From Datisca glomerata (Eukaryota; Streptophyta; Magnoliopsida; Cucurbitales; Datiscaceae): a stretch of DNA of 64,000 bases. The notes below the pieces were generated by a model, which saw only the letters and a list, made by a program, of their open reading frames with translations, had not been told where the DNA came from and made no database searches. This document shows positions 46,705 through 58,975 of this stretch, in pieces (position 1 is the first letter of the stretch; the number at the start of each line of letters is the position of its first letter). The translations under genes were made by a program, and so were the position numbers. The stretch is from positions 1,862,607-1,926,606 of the forward strand of contig QANY01000261.1 of NCBI GenBank assembly GCA_003255025.1, written 5' to 3'.

Positions 46705-47319
46705 ACACGAGATGAATTTTCATCGATTTGTTATAGTGGTTCTGCGATCAATAGTTTATAAGGGTGGCAATGTGGGATTCCATGGTAGTGACTTGGTGCT
46801 TATACATATGTATAATAATTCAACAATGAAAGATTCTATGTAGATTCTTTGCGAGAACTTTCAGTAGTTTTAACATTTTCCCATCTATTGCCGTCTAAGT
46901 ATACTTCTTCATGAATAGATACTTATTTTCCAAGAAAGTTAAACTCAGTTTGTTTTGGGGCTTGGGGGAATGAAGACTCATGTTTATATTGTTTGCCCAT
47001 GTATTCATCGACACTCAGTTTTTGCTCCTCTATTTTTTTAATGTTCAAGCATACGTCTCTAACCTAACATCTGGTACTTATAGGTTTTCCATGCTAGTCC
47101 ATTTCCATGGTTCTACATCGCTACCTTGTTTGTAGTGATATAGTGTGAAAATGCAAGGATAAAGTAACAAAAGATTTAAGTTTTGTGTTTTATTATTTTT
47201 CTATCATTTTGTCTGTATTATTCTATATGCTTCTGGCTTGCTGGTTGATAAATTGTTGATTGCAGGCCTTGACTTTTTAAATTATTAATTGCTTACTCTG
47301 TGACTGTTGAAATGTGCAG

Positions 47320-47775
47320 TTAAGAAGGAGACCTGGGTTCTTACTGATGAGGGCAAGGCCTATGCCACTGCTAGGTCTCCAGAAGTGCAACTATTCTTAG
47401 CTATACCCTCTAAGGGCATACCAAAAGAAGAGTTGCAGGTGATTACTTCTTTTCTTTTAAAAATTAAATGAATTGCATATTAATGAATCTTGCAAAAACT
47501 TATGTGTGATCAAATATAGTGATTTATGTCTAAACTAAATTTGTGGTGGTACCTGGGACCTGAGGTTTTCATACCGAAATCAGGCCTTTTCCACCTTCTG
47601 AATTAGTATTAATATGTTTTATATATATGGTATCTTATGGTTTTCCTCTAACATCTGCTCAAAAATGCATATATCGGTGCAGAAAAAATTGGATCCCGCA
47701 GTTTTCAAAATTGGTTGTGCCTATGCAGCAAAAAATAGATGGGTGGACATGGGAAAGCAACTAGTATCTAGAAAG
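47320..47775 (+). pseudogene. Captured phenylalanyl-tRNA synthetase alpha-subunit fragment (cytosolic type), two exons
   Basis: Exon 47320-47438 (acceptor GTGCAG, donor GTGATT) translates from its third base as KKETWVLTDEGKAYAT, then SPEVQLFLAIPSKG. Exon 47683-47775 (acceptor GTGCAG, donor GTGAGA) encodes KKLDPAVFKIGCAYAAKN and ends QLVSRK; its 93 nt keep the frame. Both match the N-terminal RNA-binding part of the plant cytosolic PheRS alpha chain as I know it. Introns are kept, so genomic DNA, not an mRNA copy, was captured. Neither the catalytic core nor the start of the gene is present, so no active enzyme results. Both exons lie inside the CACTA borders. Confidence 0.85.
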
Positions 47776-48744
47776 GTGAGATGCTTCCCCTGTAACTATG
47801 CATGCAATTGAAAATACTGGTTATAATAATATAGTTTTTCTTGTCAAACTGCTAGGTGGTTTTATGTTTGAACATATTTTAGTCCAACCTGTATTTTTTC
47901 CCCGAATATCATCTCTGAAGCTCTTATCCTTCCTTGTGACAACCACATAATTCTTTCTTGCTGTAGGTCCAACATGTCGATGATAAGCTCTTATCCTTCA
48001 CATGTCCATGATCTCATGAAGTATTGTTTTAGCTGATTCTTTTTGCACTTAGAAGTATGGTTATCTGTAAAGTCCCTGTATGACTTCTCTACCTTTCTTA
48101 GAATGATGCTGCATGTCTGGATACCATAGGTCCCCATTAACATGCATCCATAGGCTGGACATGAATGGATGGATCCATTTTGCATTTAAGCTTAGACATG
48201 GTTTCGAATATGGTCATTAACAGCTAACAAGAACATCTTTGTGTGTATGATTTTTTCCTTAATTATATTTGCACTCAACTCAACTTTTTCTTAGCCTCTA
48301 TTTTTCAATGGCATTTGCCTATTTGGATAATATAAGTCAAAGGTAATGTATAGCTAGCGGTTGCATGAACATGCAAGAGAAGTGAACGATCTTTTTAATT
48401 CTGCATAACTATAAGCAAAGAAAGAGAAGTAAGTGATCTTTTTAATTCTGCATAACTATAAGCTAAGAAGAAAAAAAAATAGTTTAGATTTTTGCATGTA
48501 AGGAATCTTTCAAGTAACTGAATTGCAAAATTCTATGAAAAATTGCAATATAAAGAACTGAATTGAAAAATTCTTCTTCCTATTATTAGCATCATGCTCT
48601 TGCATATTTTTCCCGTTCCCGTTCCCTTTCCATCTTCATATCATTTTCTTTTTCTAGATTACTTGTCTTGGTCATTTGTTTCTAACATGCTAATGCTTTT
48701 GCGTCCAATCCTAACCTTGATATGTTGAAATTTATTCCTTTCAG

Positions 48745-48798
48745 TTTCCCAACAAGAAACCTGGTTTGGCAGAAAGGCTGCTTTCTTCATGTTGTGAG
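48745..48798 (+). pseudogene. Further exon-like piece in the CACTA element, unrecognised
   Basis: Acceptor TTTCAG, then 54 nt in one open frame (FPNKKPGLAERLLSSCCE), then donor GTGAGT. Coding-like, but I do not recognise the protein; it does not continue PheRS alpha as I know it. Confidence 0.4.
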
Positions 48799-49577
48799 GT
48801 GAGTATTATCGGTTGTATATTAATGATAAATGATTTTAGTTATAAATATATTTTCACTTATTTGTCTGTATATATTGCCTCGATGTGATGCTAAACATTT
48901 TTCTTCCTCCGATAAGCTATTTTATTTAAATTCATTTAGAAGTTGTGTGTATCTCTTAAAGTTCAGGTTTTTCTTTGGCTATTGATTATATGGAAGGTAT
49001 ACTTTTGATGTAATTCAAGAAAAGAATCATATTATGTGTTTGCATCCCTAATGGTGTATATTGTGTAAAAACGTGGAAGAAAGCTCTGATGATTTATTCT
49101 TGATTGTTGTTGATAGTTATTGTGAAAGGATTGTTAGAAAATTGTATGTTAAGATGTTTTCCATTTTGAAATATATATTTTAAAATTATAATCATTATTA
49201 TTTTTGTTTTATTGCTATTGTATAATATGATTATTTTCTCTATCATGACCAACTTCTAATTTGATGCTTTTAAAGGTTTCAATTATATGATTTTCCTGTC
49301 AATTTTACTACAATTTTGTAATGAATTTGATTTTGTATTATATACTTAACTAAAGTATTATTTTGATCCATGATTCTAGATTAAACTGAATGAAAATTAG
49401 AATGAGTTAGAATATTGGTTCTGTTAGTTGATGAAAAGTTGGAAGAAGAAACTTTGGGATGGCTAATTTTCTATACATCTTTTGATAAAAAATTTATTAA
49501 TTTTAAAAGGGAAAACATCTTCTATTTGCCAAGCTTTTCTTTAATTAAATAAATAAAAAATTCTTTTCTTGAACTAT

Positions 49578-49691
49578 GATGACGGGGAATCCCCATCATC
49601 TATATGCTTTTTACGGCGACTAAGATGACGATAATTCTCCGTCATTTATCTACTTTTTACGGTACCTACGATGACGAGGATTCTCCGTCAT
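49578..49691. repeat. Right subterminal repeats of the CACTA element
   Basis: Three copies at 46-bp spacing start at 49578, 49624 and 49670. Each has an imperfect palindrome of the form GATGACG...TCTCCGTCAT and is followed by TACTTTTTACGG-like sequence. They are likely transposase-binding sites. Confidence 0.78.
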
Positions 49692-49826
49692 TGTTCTCCT
49701 TTATAATGATGGATATTTTTAGAATGACTAAAGATGACAGCCCGGTAAATGACAGTCGGTCAGCCATCAATATAAGGTTATAATGATCGGTTTTACCCTT
49801 CATCTAATCCCATTTTTGTAGTAGTG

Positions 49827-49829
49827 TAG
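49827..49829. repeat. Target-site duplication TAG, right
   Basis: Immediately right of the inverted CACTA terminus. Confidence 0.85.
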
Positions 49830-50180
49830 TTTCGAGGGGGGAGAGAGAGTATCTATTAATATTCTATTAAATACAACCAAATATTTTATCTCTATAAATT
49901 CAAAATATGGTCCGTATTTAAATAGGTGAAAGATAGATGTTTAATGGATACAAATAGAGAGAAAAATAGGGTGGATCGAACATTTAAATATAATAAATAA
50001 TAAAATGTAAGCTAATAACTAACTAAACAGGAAAAACTGTTTAATTTAATCAAATTTGCTATATTATTTTTTATTTGTAAAAAATGCTCTATATGATGAT
50101 TTTTAAAAGTTATAGGCAAACTTGTATTTAAAATTTGAAAATTATTTGAATAATTTCATTTCTATAAAAGTTAAAGTTAA

Positions 50181-51283
50181 AGTCTAATATTGAAAAGCCC
50201 ACTGCACTAGTATTCTAAGCCCATACAAGAAAGTGAAAGTAAAATAAAATTAATGGAATAATAGTAAATGCTCTTTTAAAGATTGAGCTGCAAAAATAGT
50301 TATTAAGTGAAGTGTTAATTCATTGCTCTGTCCTTTTTTGGCTTTAAAACAAACAATCACTTTTTATTTCTTATTTTCCTTCACGACATATTCCTTTTGG
50401 ATTAATCTTACTGAAACTTGTCCAACCTACTTGAAAAAGAAAATTGTCCAACATACAACAAATTCGTAGAAAATCATAGAGAAGTCATCTCTATTCTTGA
50501 TTTTGTTTATGTTATTTTCAAAATATTGTAAACTTATTGTAAATATAAGTTATATGTTTTTACATAGACTACCAGTAGTTTACTTAGTAAATGGGACAAA
50601 CACTAACGATTTTCCTATTAGATTCATTCTAATTAAATTTTTAAAGCTCATCTGTAACGCAATAGAGAATAACTGACTTGTTTACTTATCCTAAACATAT
50701 TGTTACATAAATCAAGAGAGTGAGGTGAATGGTGCACAAAAAAGAAGATGAAGGGTTTTTTTGGATTATATGTTTTAAAGGAAATTTGTTAAGATAGATG
50801 GGTTATTTTTACATAATATTAAATTAGTATGTCATTTTTACTCAGACTTTATTTTAGGACGTTCTCATCATTCATCCTAAAACTAAAGGAACTTCAAAGC
50901 CTAATAATTGAAATCCAACTTTTCTCCCATCACACTGTCATCCACACCTAGAATTTAGGCACCTCTTAAAAAACAATCCTGGTTCCATCCTTGGAATTAA
51001 GTAAGACTGTGGTATCAATAACATAAGAGATATGTTTCTAAAATATGTTAAAATATAAGTCAATATAATATGAAATTATTGGAAAATATTTTTATTTTTA
51101 TTTTTCTACTATTCCAAAATATATTTTTTGAGAAAAGTGGTTGATTAGGCATACTTAACTCATATTACAATTTGTGAATGAAAAATAATAACTCTATATC
51201 TCACGTTATAAGGGTTTGTTTTATATTAATTTTTAAAAAATGTTATGAAGTTATATGAGAAAACATAAAGTATATTGAGATTT
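50181..51283. other. AT-rich gene-free spacer
   Basis: No coding region or element border seen. Confidence 0.5.
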
Positions 51284-52298
51284 CTAGAGTGAGAATGCCT
51301 TCTCTCTATCTAGAAACTTCACACATCTAACCATAGTCGTCAGCCGCCAAGATTTCTGTGTCTTCTCTGAGTCTGGCCTTGGTCTCCGGTGAGCTCTGTG
51401 CTTGGCTCCATCGGTTTCATCTCTATGGTGTGGCTTTAGATGACGTTTAGAGTTTGAGAGCTCCCTTATCAACATCTATGCGTGTGAGACTAAGAGATAG
51501 CTTCATGATTTCACCCATTCTCAAAGCTTTGAGCAACACTAGGAAAAATGGTGATTTGGAGCTTCATGTAGCTTGGTCGTCTGCTTGATTTATTGTGAGC
51601 TTGGTTGTCAGTCCTCCTTTAGGGCTGTTTGCAGCAGATCCGAGCTGGGGATGAGAGGTTTCTTAGATGAGACACGCTTCATCACTGTCATCTATGGCAT
51701 CCTCACTCTACTTCTAAATCACATGGCTGCATGAGGTCCGAGCATTTTGCCGGTAGTGTCTACATTGTCGTGAAAGGTTTGTCCAGATCTGAGTTTAGTA
51801 AATGTTCTGGTGGCCGGAACTGAACTGGACAGGGTTATTTCTCCCGAATTCAACCACTGCCTAGGGTCTCTGGCGAGGTCACTCGTGCTAGGTGGTTGTG
51901 TGGTATAGGTCGTTCGTTCAGTTCTTGGTTCTTAGATTGTCCTTTATCTGTGAGGTTATGCTAACTTGTGTTATTTATTGCGGTACACCTTGGTATATTA
52001 TTTGAGATGATTAACTAAGTGGTAGATTGAATAGGTTTGATGATTAGGTTATGTGTGTTGTGTTTTTTCATAGTGGTAATTTTTCTTGATCTGGTTATTT
52101 CTTTATGGTTCCCCTGGTATGATATATGTGTTGTATCTACATTGTGGTATATTGTTGTTTAGTTCATTTTGCTAATTGGTTTGCGGTATAGTGTGTATGT
52201 ATGGTTTATCAAGTTCTATGGTTACCACTATAGTGCGTGTATATACTTGGGATATGCCTCTTAGTGTACTTTTTAATCTATATTTTTAACAAAAAAAA
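51284..52298 (+). mobile_element. Probable internally deleted LINE (5' UTR plus 3' UTR remnant)
   Basis: A GC-richer island in AT-rich DNA. It opens AGAATGCCTTCTCTCTATCT, the style of plant L1 leaders, and ends with an A-tail (52291-52298) after a T-rich 3' UTR-like stretch. No EN or RT coding remains and no clear target duplication was found. It could also be a SINE-like or gene-derived retrocopy. Confidence 0.42.
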
Positions 52299-53373
52299 GT
52301 ATTGTAACTCATTGTAAAATAGAGAGTAACTCAATATATTAACTTAACATATAATGTTTTGTTGAAATAATGACATGACATTATTTATCTTTCTAACTTT
52401 TTCCCTTTCACCTCTACTTAACTGTTTTTTTTTTCTGAAGAGAAATTTAAGAAAAAATGTATGAATATTTGATTTATTATATATTTATTTATATTCTTAT
52501 ATTTTTATGATGTAATAATTTTATGTATTTAAAGCACGAATTCAATTCAACTCGATCAGATTTCAATTTAATTCTTTGACGATATGTAAAATAAACATGC
52601 TATTAGTTATTCGAAACCTTAAATTTCAAAAGCTTTTTAGAGGTGGAGATTTTTTCGGTCAACTTTTTCAAAAAAAATTCCCAAAATTTGTTGCAAAGGG
52701 AGTTCATACTAAAATAGATTAGAATGATGATCATAATCAGACACTTCATCAACATCAATTGACTAAATTGTCTAATTTTAGTTGACAATTTTTTTGAAAC
52801 TAAAGTTGGATTATTATGGAAGATTTATTGTTATGTGATGAAATTTTAGGGTTACTTGATAGAAAACTGTGTATTGTTAGAGTAAACTTAGGTCTATTTA
52901 AATTTGAATTAATTTTGAGGATGTAGTTTCATTTAATTGTTTTTGGGTTATATATATCCCAACTTTGGTGTTTCTTTTCCAATATTTATATATTTATGAG
53001 GCTTAAAGTCTAAAAAAGATTACGTATTGGTCAATCATTATAAGAAATTTTTACATATGAAATTAAGTGTCGTAAACATAGAAGAAAAAACAACTATTTC
53101 TTATTACTTTTTAATTCAATCATATATCACATTAAACATAATGTTTACGTCGATTAATAAAAAATCATCTACAAATTCTGTTTTCAATACAGATAATCAA
53201 ATAGTTTTAAGAGAGAATATATTTTTTCTCAGTTTTCTAAGTTAACTTTTATCCACACTTTTGTATTAAAATATACAATGACATTAATCAAAGTGAGGAT
53301 ACCAAAATTTTGTTTATGGTACAAATTTTTTATTTGTTGAATTAACTATATGATATAAAAGTATATTTTTCTA
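52299..53373. other. AT-rich gene-free spacer
   Basis: Nothing recognisable; the small ORFs are low-complexity AT coding. Confidence 0.5.
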
Positions 53374-54564
53374 TCTCTTACTCTATAATAAAAGAGACGG
53401 TTTAGATGGGTGTGTGATTTATTGGATGAATTTGCCCTTGCTACTCTTCAGTCTCTTCTTTTTTGCATTAGGGGCGTAAGAGTCATTTTCTTAGTTAAAA
53501 TATTGACCGAATTTCAACCGTAGGATTGTTTTGATCTGGGCCATTTATTTAGTTATGAAGATAGATCTGAACCGTTTAAGTGTTTTAATTTGAGCCGTTC
53601 ATTCACTCATATATATACTTATTTTTCTTTAGTTTTAGGGTTCTTTGGTTTCCTCTTCTTCTACTCTATTCGTCGTTGCTGCCATAGCCTAGGATTTTTT
53701 GCGTCCACCTATGCCTCGCTCGTTTTTTGTATCAAAGGCTTTACTCTGCTTCATCAAACAGGTTAGATGTCTTTACGTTTTTTTCATCTCTTTTCAGACT
53801 AAGAATCGACATGAACTGAGCCAAAAATTATTGATCCCATAACCTTTGAGATCTGACTTCCCACGCGATTTTCTTGAGTTTGCTGGTTAGATTTTCTTTC
53901 CCTCATCGCTTCCGATTGTTTTTGTTCCACTTTTGTTCAAGATCAGTTTTGGGCGAAACTGGGATAAAACAATAGATTTAGAACTTTAGGTATTGCGTAA
54001 TTATAGTTATGCCACCATTTAATTTGCGTTTTTTTTTCATTTTCTTGATTGAATGACATGTTTTATTGTCGTATTCGGTGGTGAGATAAGATTGATATAT
54101 TTTTGTTGTTTTTTGGGTTTTGTATTCTGCTGTAGCGGTGGTTTCTTTAGTATATCTTCAACAAATAGTTATTTTTTTCTTCATTTGTTTGGCTGTTTGT
54201 GGTTGTCTTTTGTTGTCTTCGGTAATAGAGGCCAATTTAGTTGAATTTGTGTTTTTTGGGTCAGAATAAACTGCTACATATTTGATTAGATTGTGGTCCA
54301 TGTGCCTTCACGTTTCTGAATCTTTTGTGGAAGTGCATGGACAGAGGATTGAGGGGTAGTCACGTGTATTCATATGTTCAGTTTTGTGTCTTCACGTTGA
54401 CTATTAGATTTGGTTGTTAGAGGTGATAATGATTATCTTATCTGATATTTTCAATTCCTCTCTATATATGTGTTCATTAATGATGTTTATTGTTTACACT
54501 TTAATAGATAGTGGCCTAATTTCTCTATTTTACTTCGTATTTTGCTTCTGTACTTTTAATCTCC

Positions 54565-54630
54565 TGTTTCGGGCAGTAAAAGAGCTGAAGAGGACGGTCG
54601 ATTAATGATCATTGCTGCTGGAGACGAGGT
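54565..54630 (+). pseudogene. Shared exon-like segment in unit 1
   Basis: One frame reads GSKRAEEDGRLMIIAAGDE, then a donor-like GAG/GTAAAC at about 54629. The homologous piece in unit 2 (61911-61975) reads GGKRYAEDGRLVILATGENV. The two frames are conserved relative to each other, which suggests a gene-derived exon. Protein not recognised. Confidence 0.4.
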
Positions 54631-54699
54631 AAACTTGTAGTATATAGAATTTTTACTTGTTGGCTGTTGGATTCGGTTGCTAAAGGTAAAGATAATTAA

Positions 54700-57660
54700 C
54701 TTTAGTTCTGAATTGAAGTGGAGTGATTTAGTTAGTTCTTACTTTGATATGGATTTTTTTATCTATTATAGCTTTGAATGGATTGGCATACTTGGATTAT
54801 TTGATTTTTTTTTCTGGTATTTGTGTTTGGTAAATGTTTTCGCGTCACGTGAGGTATTGAGCATAATAATTTTATTAATGCTTAAGCTAAGATTGATTGA
54901 ATAACATATCTGTCTATTTAATTTATGATGATGTTGTTATGAAACTCATAAAGCCATCACTATTAGCAAAAATTATCAAATAAAGTACTACTATGCAATC
55001 TGAGAATTAGAGATAACTTAATGGTCATAATCCAAGTGGATTTAATTAGCATAATAAGATCACTTGCAAAGAATATAACATAAATGGGTTTTCATCAATC
55101 ACCATAGTCTCGAAGCAAAATTTGGAGGGTAAATTTTGTCTTTAGGTCATTGCATACAACAAGCTCTACCTGTTATGTTTTCGTTTACAGTCTGTAATAT
55201 TTCTCTGTATTGTTTTATTATCGAGACTGTAATTTCTGGTTTCACAATACCAGTACTTAATTTTGAGTTGTTCTATTTACTACCGTTCAACATCTTCATC
55301 AGAAAAATTCCAGTTTGTTGCTCCACTTGTATGCTTAGTACGCCTGGACACAAGACACATGCGAATTAAATCTTTTATGCATTCTTTCTTTGTCAAGCTT
55401 TAACTATTTGTTCAATAATTGGCAATTGTTTGTGTTTTTCCCTTTGTTACTTCATTGTTATGTTACTAAAAATATTGTAATACTTGGTCGTGATGTTGGT
55501 AGAATGGTGGGTGGCTTAGGTTTTAACTGATGTCTGGTTGTTGTACAATCATTCTCTTGATTTACTGTAATTCTTGGTGATTGATTCATGCATAATTTTA
55601 TTTAATTCCAACCATTATGGTGCAGAAGTAGAAGTTTAAAAATTGTATCTTGATATTATACTGTTTTATGATGGTGAGTTACAGCTCTTTTCGACCTCGA
55701 CCTTTAGCTTTTAATACATTTTTGCACGATTTTGTGTTGATCCATCTTCTTTAGTGCAGAAGATGATGAATCCAGATCACATTCATCATATCTGAGATAT
55801 GATACTTGATGTTTCTCTAATATGCTTTGTTGGTTTAGTTGCTTTTGATTGACTGTTTGGATGCTGTAATTATTGATGATTGATCTTAATTCCATACTCC
55901 TACGCACCTGGTAGAGGGGTAGAAAATGTATTTGTTTTTGCTAGAGCAACAAATTGAGATAAAGTTTTTCTCGTGTAATTGTGGTATATGTTTATTTCAA
56001 TACTTATAGTAATTTTCCTACTGACAAGATCCTTAGTCAATAGGTTTTAACGTGTAAAGGTTCGTAATATCTCTTTTTCAAGTTGTCATATTGTTGCTAT
56101 TGTCTTCTCTATCATTGATCTTGCCGATTGAAAAACCTTTGAAGGTGTCTCTTATTATTTATTAGTTAGTATTATGCTCTTGACTTTTATCCTTGCACAT
56201 ATATGTCTTAGATCTAATGCTTTCATTTTACAAAGTTAGACTTCATAATTAATTGTAAAAGTTTCTAAGTTGGGTCATATAGGTGATTTTATTAGAATGA
56301 ATTGTCAGCTGACCTTTAATATTCTTTTCTTACAGATTTGTCGAAGGTTGGACCAGTCAGTGGAGGAGACATCGAGATGATTTTAAAGAATACACGATCA
56401 TCTGTGTTTCTGATGGATTTGATTAATTCTTAGTGAATGTGAGGTTAGGGATTATTGATCTGCAGAATCTAAGTTTGAGCATTCGTTGATTAGGGTTTTT
56501 GAAGAGCGAGAAGTTTTCATATTTTGCATTTTTTTAAATTTGTCTTAATTTGAATATGCTTCAGCTTTAGGTTTGAGTTTGTGTGTTTCGATTATCTTTT
56601 CAAATTGGTTGGGGGAATTTAAACCAACAGTAATATTAAAGTGCTTGATATGCCTCCTATTTTTGCAGGCTTTTGTTCCTCGATTTCTGGTCTACTTTTT
56701 CTATGACATACTTAATTAGATTAGTCTGTAAGTAAATTGTCTTTGCTATTCAGTCGTTCTTATCTTCTCCTTATTTTCAAATTTTTGTTTATGCGGTGGT
56801 TTTTGTCATGCTTTGGAGGTAAATTATTTGAATAATAGCCGTTGCTGACATATGTGAGGTTGAGATTCAAATTTGATTTTAATTTTTCGTGTGTTTTGGG
56901 ATTGATTTGGATAATGCCAGTGTTTTTATTTTCTTTCATCACATTTTGTTTTATTAGGTAGTTATTATTTGTCTTTTTTACTCTTCAGTAGTTTTTGGCT
57001 GTCTAATAAAACAGTCAGTTTTGTTTCCTTGTCATTTCTACAACTATAAATTAGACAATTGTCTTACAGAAAATTCAATTTGTTTTTAGTTGTTTTCTTC
57101 CTTCTCTAAGGTAAGAGTTCTCTTCATTTGTTGGTCTTTGGAAAGCCTTACTTTAGATCCTATTTAATGTTCGTAATTAATATTATGTTGATATTAACTT
57201 GTCAAATTTCTTATGGTTCAGATTGCACGCGTGCCCTTTTTGTTATCTTCAGGCTGTTAGTTTCTGTGAGTTAAAGCCGCGGGTAAGTTAGCTATCTAAT
57301 CATGCTTTTTGAAGTGATTTGCCTATTGTTATTTTTTTCCTCCATGGTAGTTAATTGTGAATAATCATTATGTAATTGTGTTTGCATGGTGGCAGTTATT
57401 GATTCGTTTTGGCTCTGAATTGAATGTGAGTGATTTGGTTAATTCTTAATCTGATATGGATTTTTTGATCCATTATAGCTTTGAATGGATTGGAATACTT
57501 GGGTTATTTGAATTTTTTTTTTGGTTATTTGTGTTTTGTAAATGTTTTCACGTGAGATGAGGTATTGGGTGTGATAATTTTATTGATGCTTAAGTTGGGA
57601 TTGGCTGAATGCCGTATCTGTCTATTTAATTTATGATCATGTTGTTATGAAAGCTCTATA
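54700..57660. repeat. Direct repeat pair inside Helitron-like unit 1
   Basis: 54700-54950 and 57410-57660 share long runs such as AGCTTTGAATGGATTGG and ATCTGTCTATTTAATTTATG. The pair spans the first copy of the second repeat (55640-56330), consistent with a tandem duplication of about 2.7 kb. Confidence 0.85.
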
Positions 57661-58975
57661 ATTTGATCATGGTTTCTTCAATTTGCTTGTCGAAAGTGGT
57701 CAACTATGAGATCATAAATATTAAAATATGTTCAATAGTTTAATTTTATTCATTATGCTTGGAGGCTAAAGGTAGACTCGAGTATTGTTTACATTTTCCA
57801 TTATTTAAGCAAGTAATTTAATCTCTAGCGACTCAAGCTTTGAATGATATATTATATCCAGTAATACAATGATTCAATGAAATCAGTATGGTTATTAACT
57901 GGAGAAGCGAGCCTACTAGGAAGAATAAATAAGGAAGATTAATCAATCATATTTTCGTGGATTATAGTGAGTTGACTTTTGGCATTTAGCGCAAATAAAA
58001 TGAAGAGTGATGTAGTGGTAATTTCATTGTAACATTTGGCGTATCAGTAGGCTTGATTATATTATTAATCACGTTTTGTGGTCTATTAAAGTTCTAAAAA
58101 ACCGCATTTTCGTTGAAGAAAACAACTTTTCTTATTCTTTTTGCCTGTACAAACAGCGAATAGCCATATCCTTGTGAGCACAAACATGTATAAGCATATA
58201 TCTAACTATTGATTACATGGGTGTATATAGAGGAGTCACTCAAGCATCATTTAGGTCTATTTATCTAAGCTCCTTTTACCTGCTATGCTAGAGAATTATC
58301 AATATTATCATATTGTTTTATGATGGTGAGCTATAGCTCTTTTTGACCTCGAGCTTTAGCTTTTAATACATTTTCCATAATTTTATGTTAATCCAGCATA
58401 AGATCTTCTTTAGTGCAGAAGATGATGAATCCAGATCACATTCATGACATCTGAGATGTAATACTTGATGTTTCTCCAATATGCTTTGTTGGTTTAGTTG
58501 CCTCTGATCGACTATATGGATGCTGTAATTATTGATGATTGATCTTAATTCCAAACTTCAGGAACCTGGTAGGGGCTAGAAAATGTACTTGTTTTTGCTA
58601 GAGCAACATAGTTCACGCAAAGTTTCCCACTTAGTTGTGTAATTGTGGTCTATGTTTATTCAATACTCATAGTAATATTTTAATTGACAAGGTCCATAAT
58701 CAGTAGGTTTTAACGTGTAAAGGTCTGCAATATCTGTTTTCCAAGTGTAATATTGTTGCAATTGTCTTCTCCATGATTGATCTTGCCAATTGTCTCTCTT
58801 ACTATCTATTAGTTAGTATTATGCTCTTGACTTTTATGCTTGCACGTATATGTCTTATATCTAATGCTTTCATTTTACAAAGTTAGACTTCATAATTAAT
58901 TGCAAAAGTTTCCAAGTTGGGTCATATAGGTGCTTTTACTAGGGTGAATTGTCAGCTTTAATATATTTCATCTTG
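55640..58975. repeat. Second direct repeat pair in unit 1
   Basis: About 690 bp at 55640-56330 reappear at 58300-58975, with shared strings such as AGTGCAGAAGATGATGAATC and CATTTTACAAAGTTAGACTT. Offset is about 2.65 kb, the same as the 54700/57410 pair, so both belong to one tandem duplication. The second copy is cut at 58979 by unit 2. Confidence 0.9.
56336..56431 (+). pseudogene. Shared captured-exon copy 1
   Basis: After acceptor CTTACAG the frame reads DLSKVGPVSGGDIEMILKNT, then RSS and a divergent end that stops near 56430. Two further copies lie at 62212-62315 and 63293-63406. Protein not recognised. Confidence 0.45.

Larger units (their letters stand above)
45913..49826. mobile_element. 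CACTA (En/Spm-type) transposon carrying host gene fragments
   Basis: 3,914 bp. The left terminus is CACTACTACAATTTTGAC (45913). The right terminus, read inward on the other strand, is CACTACTACAAAAATGGG (ends 49826). Both are flanked by TAG (45910-45912 and 49827-49829), the 3-bp target duplication expected of this superfamily. Subterminal repeats are present at the right (49578-49691) and an inverted pair at the left (46030-46077). No TNP1/TNP2-type transposase is visible, so it is non-autonomous. Inside lie two exons of a phenylalanyl-tRNA synthetase alpha gene, plus other exon-like pieces at 46597-46704 and 48745-48798. Confidence 0.9.
45427..50180. repeat. AT-rich repeat family, copy B, split by the CACTA element
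   Basis: The left part, 45427-45912, starts AGTAACTATATTATAGATAA like copy A. The right part, 49830-50180, matches the second half of copy A (compare AAAACTGTTTAATTTAATCA at about 50031 with AAAACTATTTAATTTAATCA in copy A near 45243). The CACTA element with its TAG duplication sits exactly between the two parts. Confidence 0.72.

Noticed and set aside
53027..54904. Short plus-strand ORFs of 60-75 codons
   Set aside because: Phe/Leu/Ser-rich translations typical of AT-rich DNA; the only conserved frame between the repeat units is the exon-like one listed.
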